Positions 9,269 through 15,515 are shown, counted from the stretch's first letter. The stretch: DNA of 16,278 bases from RGIG1828 sp045654685 (GCA_045654685.1 JAZONV010000071.1:1-16278); one strand, 5' to 3'. A program made the numbers and translations. Notes: generated by a model not told the origin, from the sequence alone.

Positions 9269-10932
9269 CAGTTAACCTCCTCTGTAAGATTCAGGGAAAA
9301 GTATATAATTTTCGCCGCCTCTGCCCTTGTAAGATTATCTTTTGGGCAGAACATATTGTTTCCTTTTCCCGAAACAACACCGGCGCCTGCAAGTGTATAT
9401 ACCGCTTCTTTTGCCCATTGGCTGATGGATGAATCATCAGAAAATGTTTTTGTCTGTGATATTCCTTCATATCCTTTTTTGTTAAGAGCTCTTGAAAGAA
9501 TTGTCGCGGCCTGTTCTCTTGATATGTCGCCATCAGGACTGAACAAAGAATCTGTCACTCCGTTTACAATACCATTGTCAGATGCAAATGCAACATATGG
9601 AAGACTCCATCCGGAAACGTCTGAAAATTTTGTGTTGTTTCCGTCAGGTGTACCAAAAAATGATGCAACAACAAGTTTGGTGAATTCTGCTCTTGTAATG
9701 TTATCATTTGGAAAAAATTCAGTTGCACTTTTTCCTGAAATTATTCCTCTGTTATATAATATGCCTATGGATTCATTGGCCCATGAAACAGATTCTATAT
9801 CTGTGAAAGGAGAATCTTTTCTTTCAACATATCCATCATCAGGCAATACGGGGTCGGAAATTGCACTACCGCCTCCGGGAAGTGTGCCGGAAGCAGAGCC
9901 TCCGCCTCCACCACCGCCGCCTCCGCCGCCGTTTTCGGTTTTGGAGTATTTCTTTATGGCAGATTCCACTTCTTTTTTGAGTTGGGTCAAACTTGTGGCT
10001 GAAGAGTCTGACATCATGCGGAATATGTCATATTCTCTTCCGGTTGCAGTGATTTTTTTGATGATTATTCCTGCATCTTCATACTTTTCCTTATATTTAT
10101 TGAGGATACTTTCCACATGACCATAGCCATCATCCTGGTATTGAGTGATGAGAGATAAAAGCGCCCACTCTTCAAAGCCTTCTGATATTTTTGCGATTTC
10201 ATCATAGCCGGCACTGAGAACACATGAATTCATCTCGTTTCTTCCGGATTCTGAAATAAGAGTTCTATAATCTTCATAAAGGTCTGTCCCTTCAATTCCG
10301 ATTATATCTGCATATGCAAGATATCCGTCCTTTGTAAGCTCCGGATTCCCCTCATAATATGCTCCGAGACAAAGAGCCTTTTCAAGCTCTGTTTTCATTC
10401 TGTCCGAGTCTATGGGATAATTATCTGTTTTTTTAATGAATTTTGAAATTGTGCTGTTTTGTGTGGTTTTGAAAATATCGGATGAATCAAGACTATATAT
10501 GGCATAGATTTTGTCAACTATATCCGTTACATCTTCCGAATCATTTATTTCTTCAATTATATTGTTTTTTGCCTCATAAAAATAGAAATTGAAAGTGCCT
10601 CTTTCAGAAGATGAACCGTTTGTTATTACATAGCCATATTCGCCACCTTCATCGGAATTTGCGTCATACATTGGGATATCAAAAATATATTTTCCATCTC
10701 GAACTTCGCATCTTCCGTAGAACTGGATAGCCGTGCTTCCGTCATACAGAACATCTTCTTCATCATATCCGGGGTTGATAACAAGGATATTTACTTTTTG
10801 ACCGTTTTCGCCATCACCGGATATACGAATCATATCATCCTCAAGATTTCCCCATGGCTCAATGGTAGCAGCAGATGCGCTGACAGTTAAAATTGAGATG
10901 GAAAGTATTGCAATAAGTATTAGTTTTTTCAT
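9268..10932 (-). CDS. SLH protein with N-terminal beta domain, helical region, poly-Gly hinge and three C-terminal SLH repeats
   Basis: First gene of the surface operon; 554 residues from ATG 10932, which has GTGGAGAA just upstream. A TTG seven codons earlier is possible but has no ribosome site. Signal peptide 1-22 (ending SASAA). Residues about 24-121 form an Ig-like beta domain (KVNILVINPGYDEEDVLY; GKYIFDIPM). About 122-330 is a charged, mainly helical region of unknown fold. An 11-glycine run at 335-345 opens a flexible linker, followed by three canonical SLH repeats: 376-422 (NITRAEFTKLVV), 436-483 (DISREQAATILSRAL) and 497-547 (NLTRAEAAKII). In known SLH proteins such triplets bind pyruvylated secondary wall polymer on the cell surface. 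The unidentified N-terminal part is probably the functional head, displayed away from the wall by the Gly hinge. It is expressed from the attenuated promoter upstream. Confidence 0.88.
   Translation of the reverse strand: MKKLILIAILSISILTVSASAATIEPWGNLEDDMIRISGDGENGQKVNILVINPGYDEEDVLYDGSTAIQFYGRCEVRDGKYIFDIPMYDANSDEGGEYGYVITNGSSSERGTFNFYFYEAKNNIIEEINDSEDVTDIVDKIYAIYSLDSSDIFKTTQNSTISKFIKKTDNYPIDSDRMKTELEKALCLGAYYEGNPELTKDGYLAYADIIGIEGTDLYEDYRTLISESGRNEMNSCVLSAGYDEIAKISEGFEEWALLSLITQYQDDGYGHVESILNKYKEKYEDAGIIIKKITATGREYDIFRMMSDSSATSLTQLKKEVESAIKKYSKTENGGGGGGGGGGGSASGTLPGGGSAISDPVLPDDGYVERKDSPFTDIESVSWANESIGILYNRGIISGKSATEFFPNDNITRAEFTKLVVASFFGTPDGNNTKFSDVSGWSLPYVAFASDNGIVNGVTDSLFSPDGDISREQAATILSRALNKKGYEGISQTKTFSDDSSISQWAKEAVYTLAGAGVVSGKGNNMFCPKDNLTRAEAAKIIYFSLNLTEEVN
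9898..9930 (-). repeat. GGN codon repeat encoding 11 consecutive glycines
   Basis: Eleven GGN codons in a row (GGC, GGA and GGT mixed) encode the hinge before the SLH repeats. The tract is much more GC-rich than its surroundings. Mixed third bases reduce slippage compared with a pure repeat, but hinge-length differences between strains are possible. On the opposite strand it reads as a proline run, which is a shadow. Confidence 0.8.
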
Positions 10933-10968
10933 AATATTCTCCACATTCTGCAAAGTATTTTATTGAGC

Positions 10969-11012
10969 AAAAAAAAGCGCACTTATTTTGTGATAAAACA
11001 AATGCGCTCCAA
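10969..11012 (-). terminator. Promoter-proximal terminator/attenuator hairpin of the SLH/lyase operon (copy 1)
   Basis: Read on the minus strand: TTGGAG (11012-11007), overlapping a 14-bp stem with two G-U pairs. The arms are AGCGCATTTGTTTT (11008-10995) and AAAATAAGTGCGCT (10989-10976), the loop is 5 nt, and eight T follow (10976-10969). It has all marks of an intrinsic terminator. It sits downstream of the consensus promoter at 11030-11058, and only 36 nt remain before the ATG at 10932, too little for another promoter. It may also stop transcripts coming from the PHP/hydrolase operon. A near copy lies at 13452-13492. Confidence 0.8.
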
Positions 11013-11029
11013 TTCTCCATGCATATATT

Positions 11030-11058
11030 ATTATAGTTTATATCTCAGTTTTTGTCAA
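11030..11058 (-). promoter_or_regulatory. Perfect sigma-A consensus promoter of the SLH/lyase operon
   Basis: On the minus strand TTGACA (11058-11053), 17-nt spacer, TATAAT (11035-11030). Transcription should start near 11022-11024, so the RNA begins about 10-15 nt before TTGGAG and the attenuator hairpin. Its full match to consensus suggests a strong promoter whose output is held down by the hairpin. Confidence 0.85.
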
Positions 11059-11140
11059 CAATGACAGATGTATCTTGTTATTCACTCAAGCCAAATTTTG
11101 TGTCCAAATCAGTTATTGATGTTGAATGTTTATGACACTA

Positions 11141-12484
11141 TCATTTTATCAGGAACAGAATTGTTCCGGGCTTGATTGTATAGGTCGGTTTTTTCTCTCC
11201 ACTAACTCTGTCTGTCCATTCCTGCTTAAGGTCAAGGATGTAATCTTTATCAGAAAGATTGGATACAACCATATATGTTTCATCGTTTATAAACTGTGAA
11301 ACTATAACATTTGAAGGAACATCCGACAAGATTGCATCACAGTCTTTGATTTCCACATATGCAATACTGCTCTCTTTTACCATCGGCTTATAGAGAGCCA
11401 TATATTTTGCCCAGCGACCATATTCATCGGGATCATCGGGAATTGATGACCAAAGAGAATATACATAGGGACCATCAGGGTTTTCTTTCATATGTTTTTC
11501 GATTTTTGCCATAAAATTATATTCACTATTTTCATCACCGCGAACATAGTCAATATTGTCTTCGTGTATTCCCTTGCCTGTAAGAGGACGTCCGGTTTTC
11601 AGAAGCGGGAACTGCATGAATGGTATAACTGATGCATAATAGAAATCAGGGTCAAATGCACCTTTATAGCTCATGTGCCAGCATGGAATAACATATGGAA
11701 GGTATTCTTTTCCGATTCCTGCCTCTCCACCTTTCACACCTTCTCCTATCCACAGATAGTCATATACTCTGTCAAGGCATTTGGGAGCACTGTTATAGTC
11801 TGCGTGAAGTTTATATATTCCTCCACGTCTTTTTACTTCGCCATATACGAGATTGAGTAAATCTTCTATTTCAGTTTCATATTCAAAATGAGTTACTCCT
11901 CTCTCGTCACGGGGATATCTGTTTATTCCGTCAAAGCCCCAGTCATTATAAATCCCGTCAAAGCCATACTTATCAAGTGCAGCAAAAGTTCTCGGCAAAA
12001 GATATTCTCTCCAGGCAGCACTTGCGGGACTGCATTTATGAAGGTGATAGTAGGATGAATGGATTGAATGGTCTTCTCCGATGAAACTGTCTTTAAAATC
12101 AGGGTCAAGAGCAGAAAAGTATCCCGTTGAAATATATGGAATGATTTTTATGCCAAAGTCATGACAAAGGTCAACAAATTTCTGCATACCATCAGGGTCA
12201 AAAGATGTGAACTTATCTGCGCCAAGGTGTCTTATGGCATCATTCCATTCCTCATGAATCTGAATAAGTTCCACGCCGTTTTTCGCCAGACTTTTCAAAA
12301 GATTGTAGTCATATTCTGTGGGTTCAATGGAAAACCTTGCTGGATAGTCACCAAGGTTATATGTCGCATGACCGGGGAGATAACTGTTTATTCTGTGTCT
12401 GAATGTGTAGTTTCTGTTTCCATTTGCAGCTTCGTTGATGTTATCAATTCTTTTCTGATGTTTTTCAAGTGTTAAAAATTCCAT
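11141..12484 (-). CDS. TIM-barrel glycoside hydrolase-like protein, cytoplasmic
   Basis: A 447-residue protein with the sequence rhythm of a (beta/alpha)8 glycosidase but no family I can name with certainty. There is no signal peptide, so it is probably intracellular. Barrel strands are suggested by VELIQIHEEW (71-80), IKIIPYIS (112-119), FDGIYNDWGFDG (175-186), IYKLHADYN (223-231), YDYLWIGEG (241-249) and YVIPCWHMSY (264-273). D181 in YNDWG, with E78/E79 or E248, are plausible catalytic acids by comparison with clan GH-D-like enzymes. The last 60 residues (from TYMVVSNLSDKDYILDL) resemble the small C-terminal beta-sandwich of such hydrolases. ATG 12484 has GGGAGG 5-7 nt upstream. It lies 14 nt after the PHP gene, in one operon. 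Possible role: processing oligosaccharides released outside by the lyase module. Substrate unknown. Confidence 0.7.
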   Translation of the reverse strand: MEFLTLEKHQKRIDNINEAANGNRNYTFRHRINSYLPGHATYNLGDYPARFSIEPTEYDYNLLKSLAKNGVELIQIHEEWNDAIRHLGADKFTSFDPDGMQKFVDLCHDFGIKIIPYISTGYFSALDPDFKDSFIGEDHSIHSSYYHLHKCSPASAAWREYLLPRTFAALDKYGFDGIYNDWGFDGINRYPRDERGVTHFEYETEIEDLLNLVYGEVKRRGGIYKLHADYNSAPKCLDRVYDYLWIGEGVKGGEAGIGKEYLPYVIPCWHMSYKGAFDPDFYYASVIPFMQFPLLKTGRPLTGKGIHEDNIDYVRGDENSEYNFMAKIEKHMKENPDGPYVYSLWSSIPDDPDEYGRWAKYMALYKPMVKESSIAYVEIKDCDAILSDVPSNVIVSQFINDETYMVVSNLSDKDYILDLKQEWTDRVSGEKKPTYTIKPGTILFLIK

Positions 12485-12498
12485 AATATCCTCCCGTA

Positions 12499-13305
12499 TT
12501 ATTCAAATACTTTGAATTTGTCTTCTTCAGTTAACTCGATTAGCTTTACTATCTTTGAAAAGTTATCATATGCACCGTCAAGTGTATCCGGATGATGGGC
12601 ATCGCTTCCAAGATAGAATTTGCAACCACATTCCTTTGCCAATATGTATGGTCTTATTGCCTTTTTCCTTTCTTCATCGGTCTTATACAGATGGAAAGGC
12701 ATATTGATTTCAAAGCCGGCTTTTTTACTTGCAATGAGAGTGTATACTTCCTTAAGTTCATTATCCGATAAAATGTCAAACATTTCAAGATGATCCGAAA
12801 AATTATCTTTTCTGTATACTTCGGCACAGGTGGGATGTGCAACACCGATTTTTTCAAAAGGCAAGTCCTTTTCCATGAGTTTTCTTATTCTGTCAAGATA
12901 GAGAAATGCTCGCCTTTCCACCGATGAGTCTTTTTCGTCAACTGTGAATCCGGTCATATGCATATGAGTTGTGGAAATGATAATAAATTCAAACTTATCA
13001 ATCAACTCATCGCTTATGCCTATGCGGTTGTTTAGGTCAACATCGGTTTCGCATCCGAAATGAAATTTTGTCAGGTCATCCTGAGGCAGAGGAAGACTCT
13101 GCTTTATCCAATCATAATTCTGAGGCATGTACCATTCGTTTGCCCCTGAAACAGCTGAGTCCCAGAAATGGTCAGTAATGCAGATATGAGAAAAGTTATT
13201 ATCCTTACCATACTTCAAAATACGCTCTGTCGACTGAAGAGGATCAGAGGAGCAAGAGGATATATACGAATGAATATGAAAATCGTGATCAATTTTATAG
13301 TCCAT
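12499..13305 (-). CDS. PHP-domain metal-dependent phosphoesterase (HisJ-like)
   Basis: A 268-residue cytoplasmic PHP-fold hydrolase. Start ATG 13305 (MDYKIDHDFHIH) puts the metal-binding motif at the N terminus as in the family, with AAAGGA 12 nt upstream; in-frame starts further up (to 13383) only add a hydrophobic stretch read from promoter DNA. Metal ligand motifs seen in order: H10-I-H12, ITDH (43-46), E86 in GCETD, THMHM (113-117), AHPT (156-159) and GSDAHH (233-238). The full set argues for an active enzyme that hydrolyses a phosphate ester. Histidinol-phosphate phosphatases share this form, but no his genes are present and its partner is a glycosidase-like protein, so a sugar phosphate or another small phosphoester is as likely. 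First gene of a two-gene operon with a distal attenuated promoter and a proximal one. Confidence 0.85.
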   Translation of the reverse strand: MDYKIDHDFHIHSYISSCSSDPLQSTERILKYGKDNNFSHICITDHFWDSAVSGANEWYMPQNYDWIKQSLPLPQDDLTKFHFGCETDVDLNNRIGISDELIDKFEFIIISTTHMHMTGFTVDEKDSSVERRAFLYLDRIRKLMEKDLPFEKIGVAHPTCAEVYRKDNFSDHLEMFDILSDNELKEVYTLIASKKAGFEINMPFHLYKTDEERKKAIRPYILAKECGCKFYLGSDAHHPDTLDGAYDNFSKIVKLIELTEEDKFKVFE

Positions 13306-13354
13306 AATATTTACCATTCCTTTACTGATTTGACAAAAGTACATACTTATTAAT

Positions 13355-13383
13355 AAAATACCACAAAGAGCAATGATAGTCAA
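13355..13383 (-). promoter_or_regulatory. Second, proximal promoter of the PHP operon
   Basis: On the minus strand TTGACT (13383-13378), 17-nt spacer, TATTTT (13360-13355). A start near 13348 gives a leader of about 43 nt to ATG 13305. This promoter lies downstream of the attenuator hairpin, so it could give attenuator-free basal expression. Confidence 0.5.
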
Positions 13384-13408
13384 TGAAAAACCATTGTTTT
13401 TCCTGATT

Positions 13409-13425
13409 ATATGACATTGTCATAT
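13409..13425. promoter_or_regulatory. 17-bp palindrome between the two PHP operon promoters
   Basis: ATATGACATTGTCATAT is a perfect palindrome (8-bp arms, 1-nt centre). It lies 26 nt upstream of the proximal -35 and downstream of the attenuator, a suitable place for a dimeric regulator. A short weaker inverted repeat (AAAAAC/GTTTTT, 13386-13401) follows. No matching site occurs in the other operon leader. Confidence 0.4.
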
Positions 13426-13451
13426 ACTATTTGAAAAGGTGTACATCATAC

Positions 13452-13492
13452 AAAAAGTGCACTTGCTATACTAAAAAACAAGTGCACTCCAA
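13452..13492 (-). terminator. Promoter-proximal terminator/attenuator hairpin of the PHP operon (copy 2)
   Basis: Read on the minus strand: TTGGAG (13492-13487), overlapping a perfect 10-bp stem AGTGCACTTG (13488-13479)/CAAGTGCACT (13465-13456) with a 13-nt loop, then a run of five T. It has the same order, spacing and arm sequence as the element at 10969-11012, with compensating changes in the stem (GTGCAC against GCGCA/TGCGC). It lies about 15 nt after the predicted transcript start and about 150 nt before the PHP start codon. Confidence 0.78.
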
Positions 13493-13509
13493 ATCTCTAC
13501 ACGGCTGTT

Positions 13510-13538
13510 ATTGTAACTCAAAAAACATGTGTTGTCAA
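13510..13538 (-). promoter_or_regulatory. Near-consensus distal promoter of the PHP operon
   Basis: On the minus strand TTGACA (13538-13533), 17-nt spacer, TACAAT (13515-13510); 11 of 12 positions match consensus. From the end of the -10 to TTGGAG of the hairpin is exactly 17 nt, the same as in the SLH operon. Confidence 0.82.
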
Positions 13539-13644
13539 TATTAATCAAAGATTTCGCATAATTCTTTTCTGTTTCACACGTCTTCAAACATCAGAATCCA
13601 CATGAAAAATAATAATTCAACAAAGTTCGGTTGAAAATCTACCA

Positions 13645-13917
13645 CTACAAAATCCCATTTGTCTGACTTGTGTCAGACAAATCATTTGTGAAAAAAACTT
13701 TCGTTGCCCCTCTCATAATTTCTTTGAGACTGAAGCAAGTATTGTCGGAATCAACTACTACATCAACTTCTTTTTTAATATCCGATTCAGGAATAACATC
13801 AACATATGGTCTGATTTCAACAGTTTTATAATATGTGAGAAGAGTATCTGCATTGCAGGTAAGGCAAGCGACATTCATCACTATCACAATCACCATAAAA
13901 TAAAGCAACTTATTCAT
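13645..13917 (-). CDS. Small secreted protein of unknown function
   Basis: A 90-residue protein starting at ATG 13917 behind AAAGGGGAA. A start further up in the same frame would be a TTG inside the terminator loop and is unlikely. A hydrophobic signal segment (MNKLLYFMVIVIVMNVACLT, 1-20) is followed by a likely signal-peptidase cut after CNA; the cysteines do not form a good lipobox. The mature part is only about 65 residues, mildly acidic, with VEIRPYVDVIPES and EVDVVVDSD. I recognise no family. No promoter is visible between it and the terminator of the preceding secreted-protein gene, so it is probably made by read-through at a low ratio to that protein. Its 3' end contains a strong hairpin inside the coding sequence. 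Confidence 0.6.
   Translation of the reverse strand: MNKLLYFMVIVIVMNVACLTCNADTLLTYYKTVEIRPYVDVIPESDIKKEVDVVVDSDNTCFSLKEIMRGATKVFFTNDLSDTSQTNGIL
13657..13682 (-). terminator. Perfect hairpin inside the 3' end of the small secreted gene
   Basis: Arms ATTTGTCTGAC (13657-13667) and GTCAGACAAAT (13672-13682), 11 bp perfect, 4-nt loop. On the minus strand it is followed by GGGATTTTGTAG, which includes the stop codon. It may work as a terminator or 3' end stabiliser; the T run is short and begins after GGGA, so terminator activity is uncertain. Confidence 0.5.
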
Positions 13918-13932
13918 AAAAATTCCCCTTTC

Positions 13933-13979
13933 AAAAAGCAAATTGCAGCAAAACAAATACAATCATTTTGCTGCAATTT
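13933..13979 (-). terminator. Intrinsic terminator between the two secreted-protein genes
   Basis: A perfect 14-bp stem, AAATTGCAGCAAAA (13940-13953) with TTTTGCTGCAATTT (13966-13979), and a 12-nt loop. On the minus strand it is followed by GC and five T (13937-13933). It begins 13 nt after the stop of the 451-residue protein, and its T run abuts the ribosome site of the next gene. Confidence 0.85.
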
Positions 13980-13992
13980 ATTCTGATTAAGA

Positions 13993-15348
13993 TTATGGAA
14001 GAGTTTTATACTGTTGTGCAGGAACATTTCCTGAACCGCAATATATTGTTCCGCTTATGTAACTATCGATTAATCCGCCAAGATTTCCAGTCCAGTTTTC
14101 TACTTTTGAAAGAAGTGTGGAATGTCCGGCTTTATCAACCACCCAGTACTCAATCATATTTCCATTAAGTTTGAAGTATGTATTTCCATACTCGCCTGTA
14201 GGAACTCTGTAGATAGGATTGTTGTTTACATCAACTGCAACAACACCGTTTACGTATTTCTGTTCTACAACTTCATAAACGTTTTCAACTATATTTCCAT
14301 TTGCATCTTTTGCATTCTGGAAGAAAGCAAATTTCCATGTAATCTTGGGAGATGCCTTTCCGCCTGTGTAACGGAGAATTCTGTCTTTTCCGTCAGTACC
14401 GTCAAGAACAACACCATTGACAATAAGATACTGATAGTAGTTATAGGGTTCTGCCATTTCATATGCGGGAGCAGTCCAGGATATTTCTGCATCGTTTCTT
14501 ATAGCAAAAGTATCATAGTCCCATTCCCATCCATCATTCATGTGAATAAGATATTCATTTGCTACACTCTTTGTTGCAAGTCCTGCATTACCTTTTTTGT
14601 CAAATTTTGCAGTTATATATTTGCTGTATACAACAGGAATAACAGCTGCAATATCTGCATCAGACATCAGATACTTGTTTGTATCTGCACTACGTGCGCT
14701 AAGTTTTTCAGTTGTAAGAACATTGTTTACAAGCTCATTCCAAACGTTTATTGCATTCACACTAAAGTCAGAATACATTCTCTGTTCATCAAGGTTAAGA
14801 AGATTTCCGGATTTGTCATAACGACCAAATCCATATTCTTTCATGCTAACGTCAACAACATATGCATTTCTGTTTGTTCTTGTTTTTAAAATTTCATCAG
14901 GAATACTGAAAGCTGCATTGCCAAAGTCCCATGTCCATGTCTTATTATTTACCTTTGTCTGCTGACGTTCCCAGATTGTGTATGGGTATTTAACTTCCCA
15001 CATATAATCACGTCTTCTGGTTTCCCACTGTGGGAAAGAATTATTATATCTGGTGATGGACTGTTTTTTTCCGTCAAGATACATTCTGTCGTATCCTGCA
15101 TAAGGATATACACTTTCGTATCCCTCTGCAGACCAACTGGGAGATACAGGAACAAGCACTTGCTTGTTTGTGTAATTACCATTAATTACCTCATTATAAA
15201 TTCTGTTCGGATTATATGGATCTGTTGTATCATAACCTGCAAACACCATATTATCCATTTCTGTCTGCGCAAAAGCTGTTATGCCCATAGTAGCAACTAC
15301 GGAAATAATGGCTATGCACGCAACAAGCTTTTTGAAAAGTCTCTTCAT
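13993..15348 (-). CDS. Secreted aromatic-rich protein of unknown function
   Basis: A 451-residue exported protein; ATG 15348 is preceded by GGGAGGAAAG. Signal peptide 1-27 (MKRLFKKL, hydrophobic core, ending TAFA). The mature part is unusually rich in Trp, Tyr and Asn, with repeated W-x-W or W-x-aromatic motifs (TWTWDF, GWEWDYD, ITWKFAF, EYWVVD), and reads as mostly beta structure. There is no SLH, LPXTG, lipobox or C-terminal membrane anchor and no catalytic motif I can name, so it is probably released or loosely bound. It has its own double promoter and an inverted repeat in the leader, suggesting strong and controlled expression. An XRE regulator is divergently encoded next to it. Role unknown; a surface-layer-like, matrix or binding protein is possible but not shown. 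Confidence 0.75.
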   Translation of the reverse strand: MKRLFKKLVACIAIISVVATMGITAFAQTEMDNMVFAGYDTTDPYNPNRIYNEVINGNYTNKQVLVPVSPSWSAEGYESVYPYAGYDRMYLDGKKQSITRYNNSFPQWETRRRDYMWEVKYPYTIWERQQTKVNNKTWTWDFGNAAFSIPDEILKTRTNRNAYVVDVSMKEYGFGRYDKSGNLLNLDEQRMYSDFSVNAINVWNELVNNVLTTEKLSARSADTNKYLMSDADIAAVIPVVYSKYITAKFDKKGNAGLATKSVANEYLIHMNDGWEWDYDTFAIRNDAEISWTAPAYEMAEPYNYYQYLIVNGVVLDGTDGKDRILRYTGGKASPKITWKFAFFQNAKDANGNIVENVYEVVEQKYVNGVVAVDVNNNPIYRVPTGEYGNTYFKLNGNMIEYWVVDKAGHSTLLSKVENWTGNLGGLIDSYISGTIYCGSGNVPAQQYKTLP

Positions 15349-15396
15349 AGTAAGACTTTCCTCCCTTCGTAATAATATTTTTTATTATACATTACC

Positions 15397-15439
15397 TTTG
15401 ATTATAATAGATTTGTCTGCAAAATGTATTATAATCAAA
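15397..15439 (-). promoter_or_regulatory. 13-bp perfect inverted repeat in the leader of the secreted-protein gene
   Basis: TTTGATTATAATA (15397-15409) and TATTATAATCAAA (15427-15439) with a 17-nt spacer. It lies between promoter P2 and the ribosome site, right at the expected 5' end of the P2 transcript. It could fold in RNA as an AT-rich 5' hairpin, or be a paired DNA site for a regulator. There is no T run after it, so it is not a terminator. Confidence 0.6.
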
Positions 15440-15446
15440 AATAAAA

Positions 15447-15476
15447 TGTATACTAAAACAAAAATACATTTGTCAA
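15447..15476 (-). promoter_or_regulatory. Promoter P2 of the secreted-protein gene
   Basis: On the minus strand TTGACA (15476-15471), 18-nt spacer, TATACA (15452-15447). The spacer and -10 lie inside an 8-bp inverted repeat AAATGTAT/ATACATTT. The transcript would start near 15440. Confidence 0.5.
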
Positions 15477-15481
15477 ATATT

Positions 15482-15510
15482 AGAATACTATAGTATTTCA
15501 GTTTTGTCAA
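15482..15510 (-). promoter_or_regulatory. Promoter P1 of the secreted-protein gene
   Basis: On the minus strand TTGACA (15510-15505), 17-nt spacer, TATTCT (15487-15482). The -10 and spacer overlap the palindrome AATACTATAGTATT, so a protein bound there would block it. Confidence 0.55.
15484..15497. promoter_or_regulatory. Palindromic operator candidate over promoter P1
   Basis: AATACTATAGTATT is a perfect 14-bp palindrome covering part of the P1 -10 and spacer, in the intergenic region shared with the XRE gene. A repressor site is the simplest reading. Confidence 0.5.
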
Positions 15511-15515
15511 GTAAT

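Noticed and set aside
9356..10120. 254-codon open frame on the plus strand with a proline run
   Set aside because: It is the complement of the Gly-linker and SLH-coding region; the minus frame has signal peptide, SLH repeats and ribosome site.
10969..11012. Simple end-of-operon terminator for the PHP/hydrolase genes only
   Set aside because: It lies downstream of a perfect promoter and its twin at 13452-13492 has the same promoter spacing, so a leader role is more likely, although it may do both.
10969..11058. Leader peptide starting at an ATG in the SLH-operon leader
   Set aside because: ATG at about 11020 opens a frame, but the paralogous leader has no start codon there and has TAG instead, so peptide-based attenuation is not supported.
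13306..13383. Longer N terminus of the PHP protein with a hydrophobic segment
   Set aside because: It overlaps the proximal promoter, lacks a ribosome site, and PHP proteins start close to the HxH motif.
13452..13538. T-box or known riboswitch
   Set aside because: The RNA before the hairpin is only about 15 nt, far too short for a T-box stem I/specifier or an aptamer domain.
14122..14889. 255-codon plus-strand frame rich in Cys, Ile and Phe
   Set aside because: Shadow of the 451-residue secreted protein; composition is typical of antisense reading and no ribosome site is seen.
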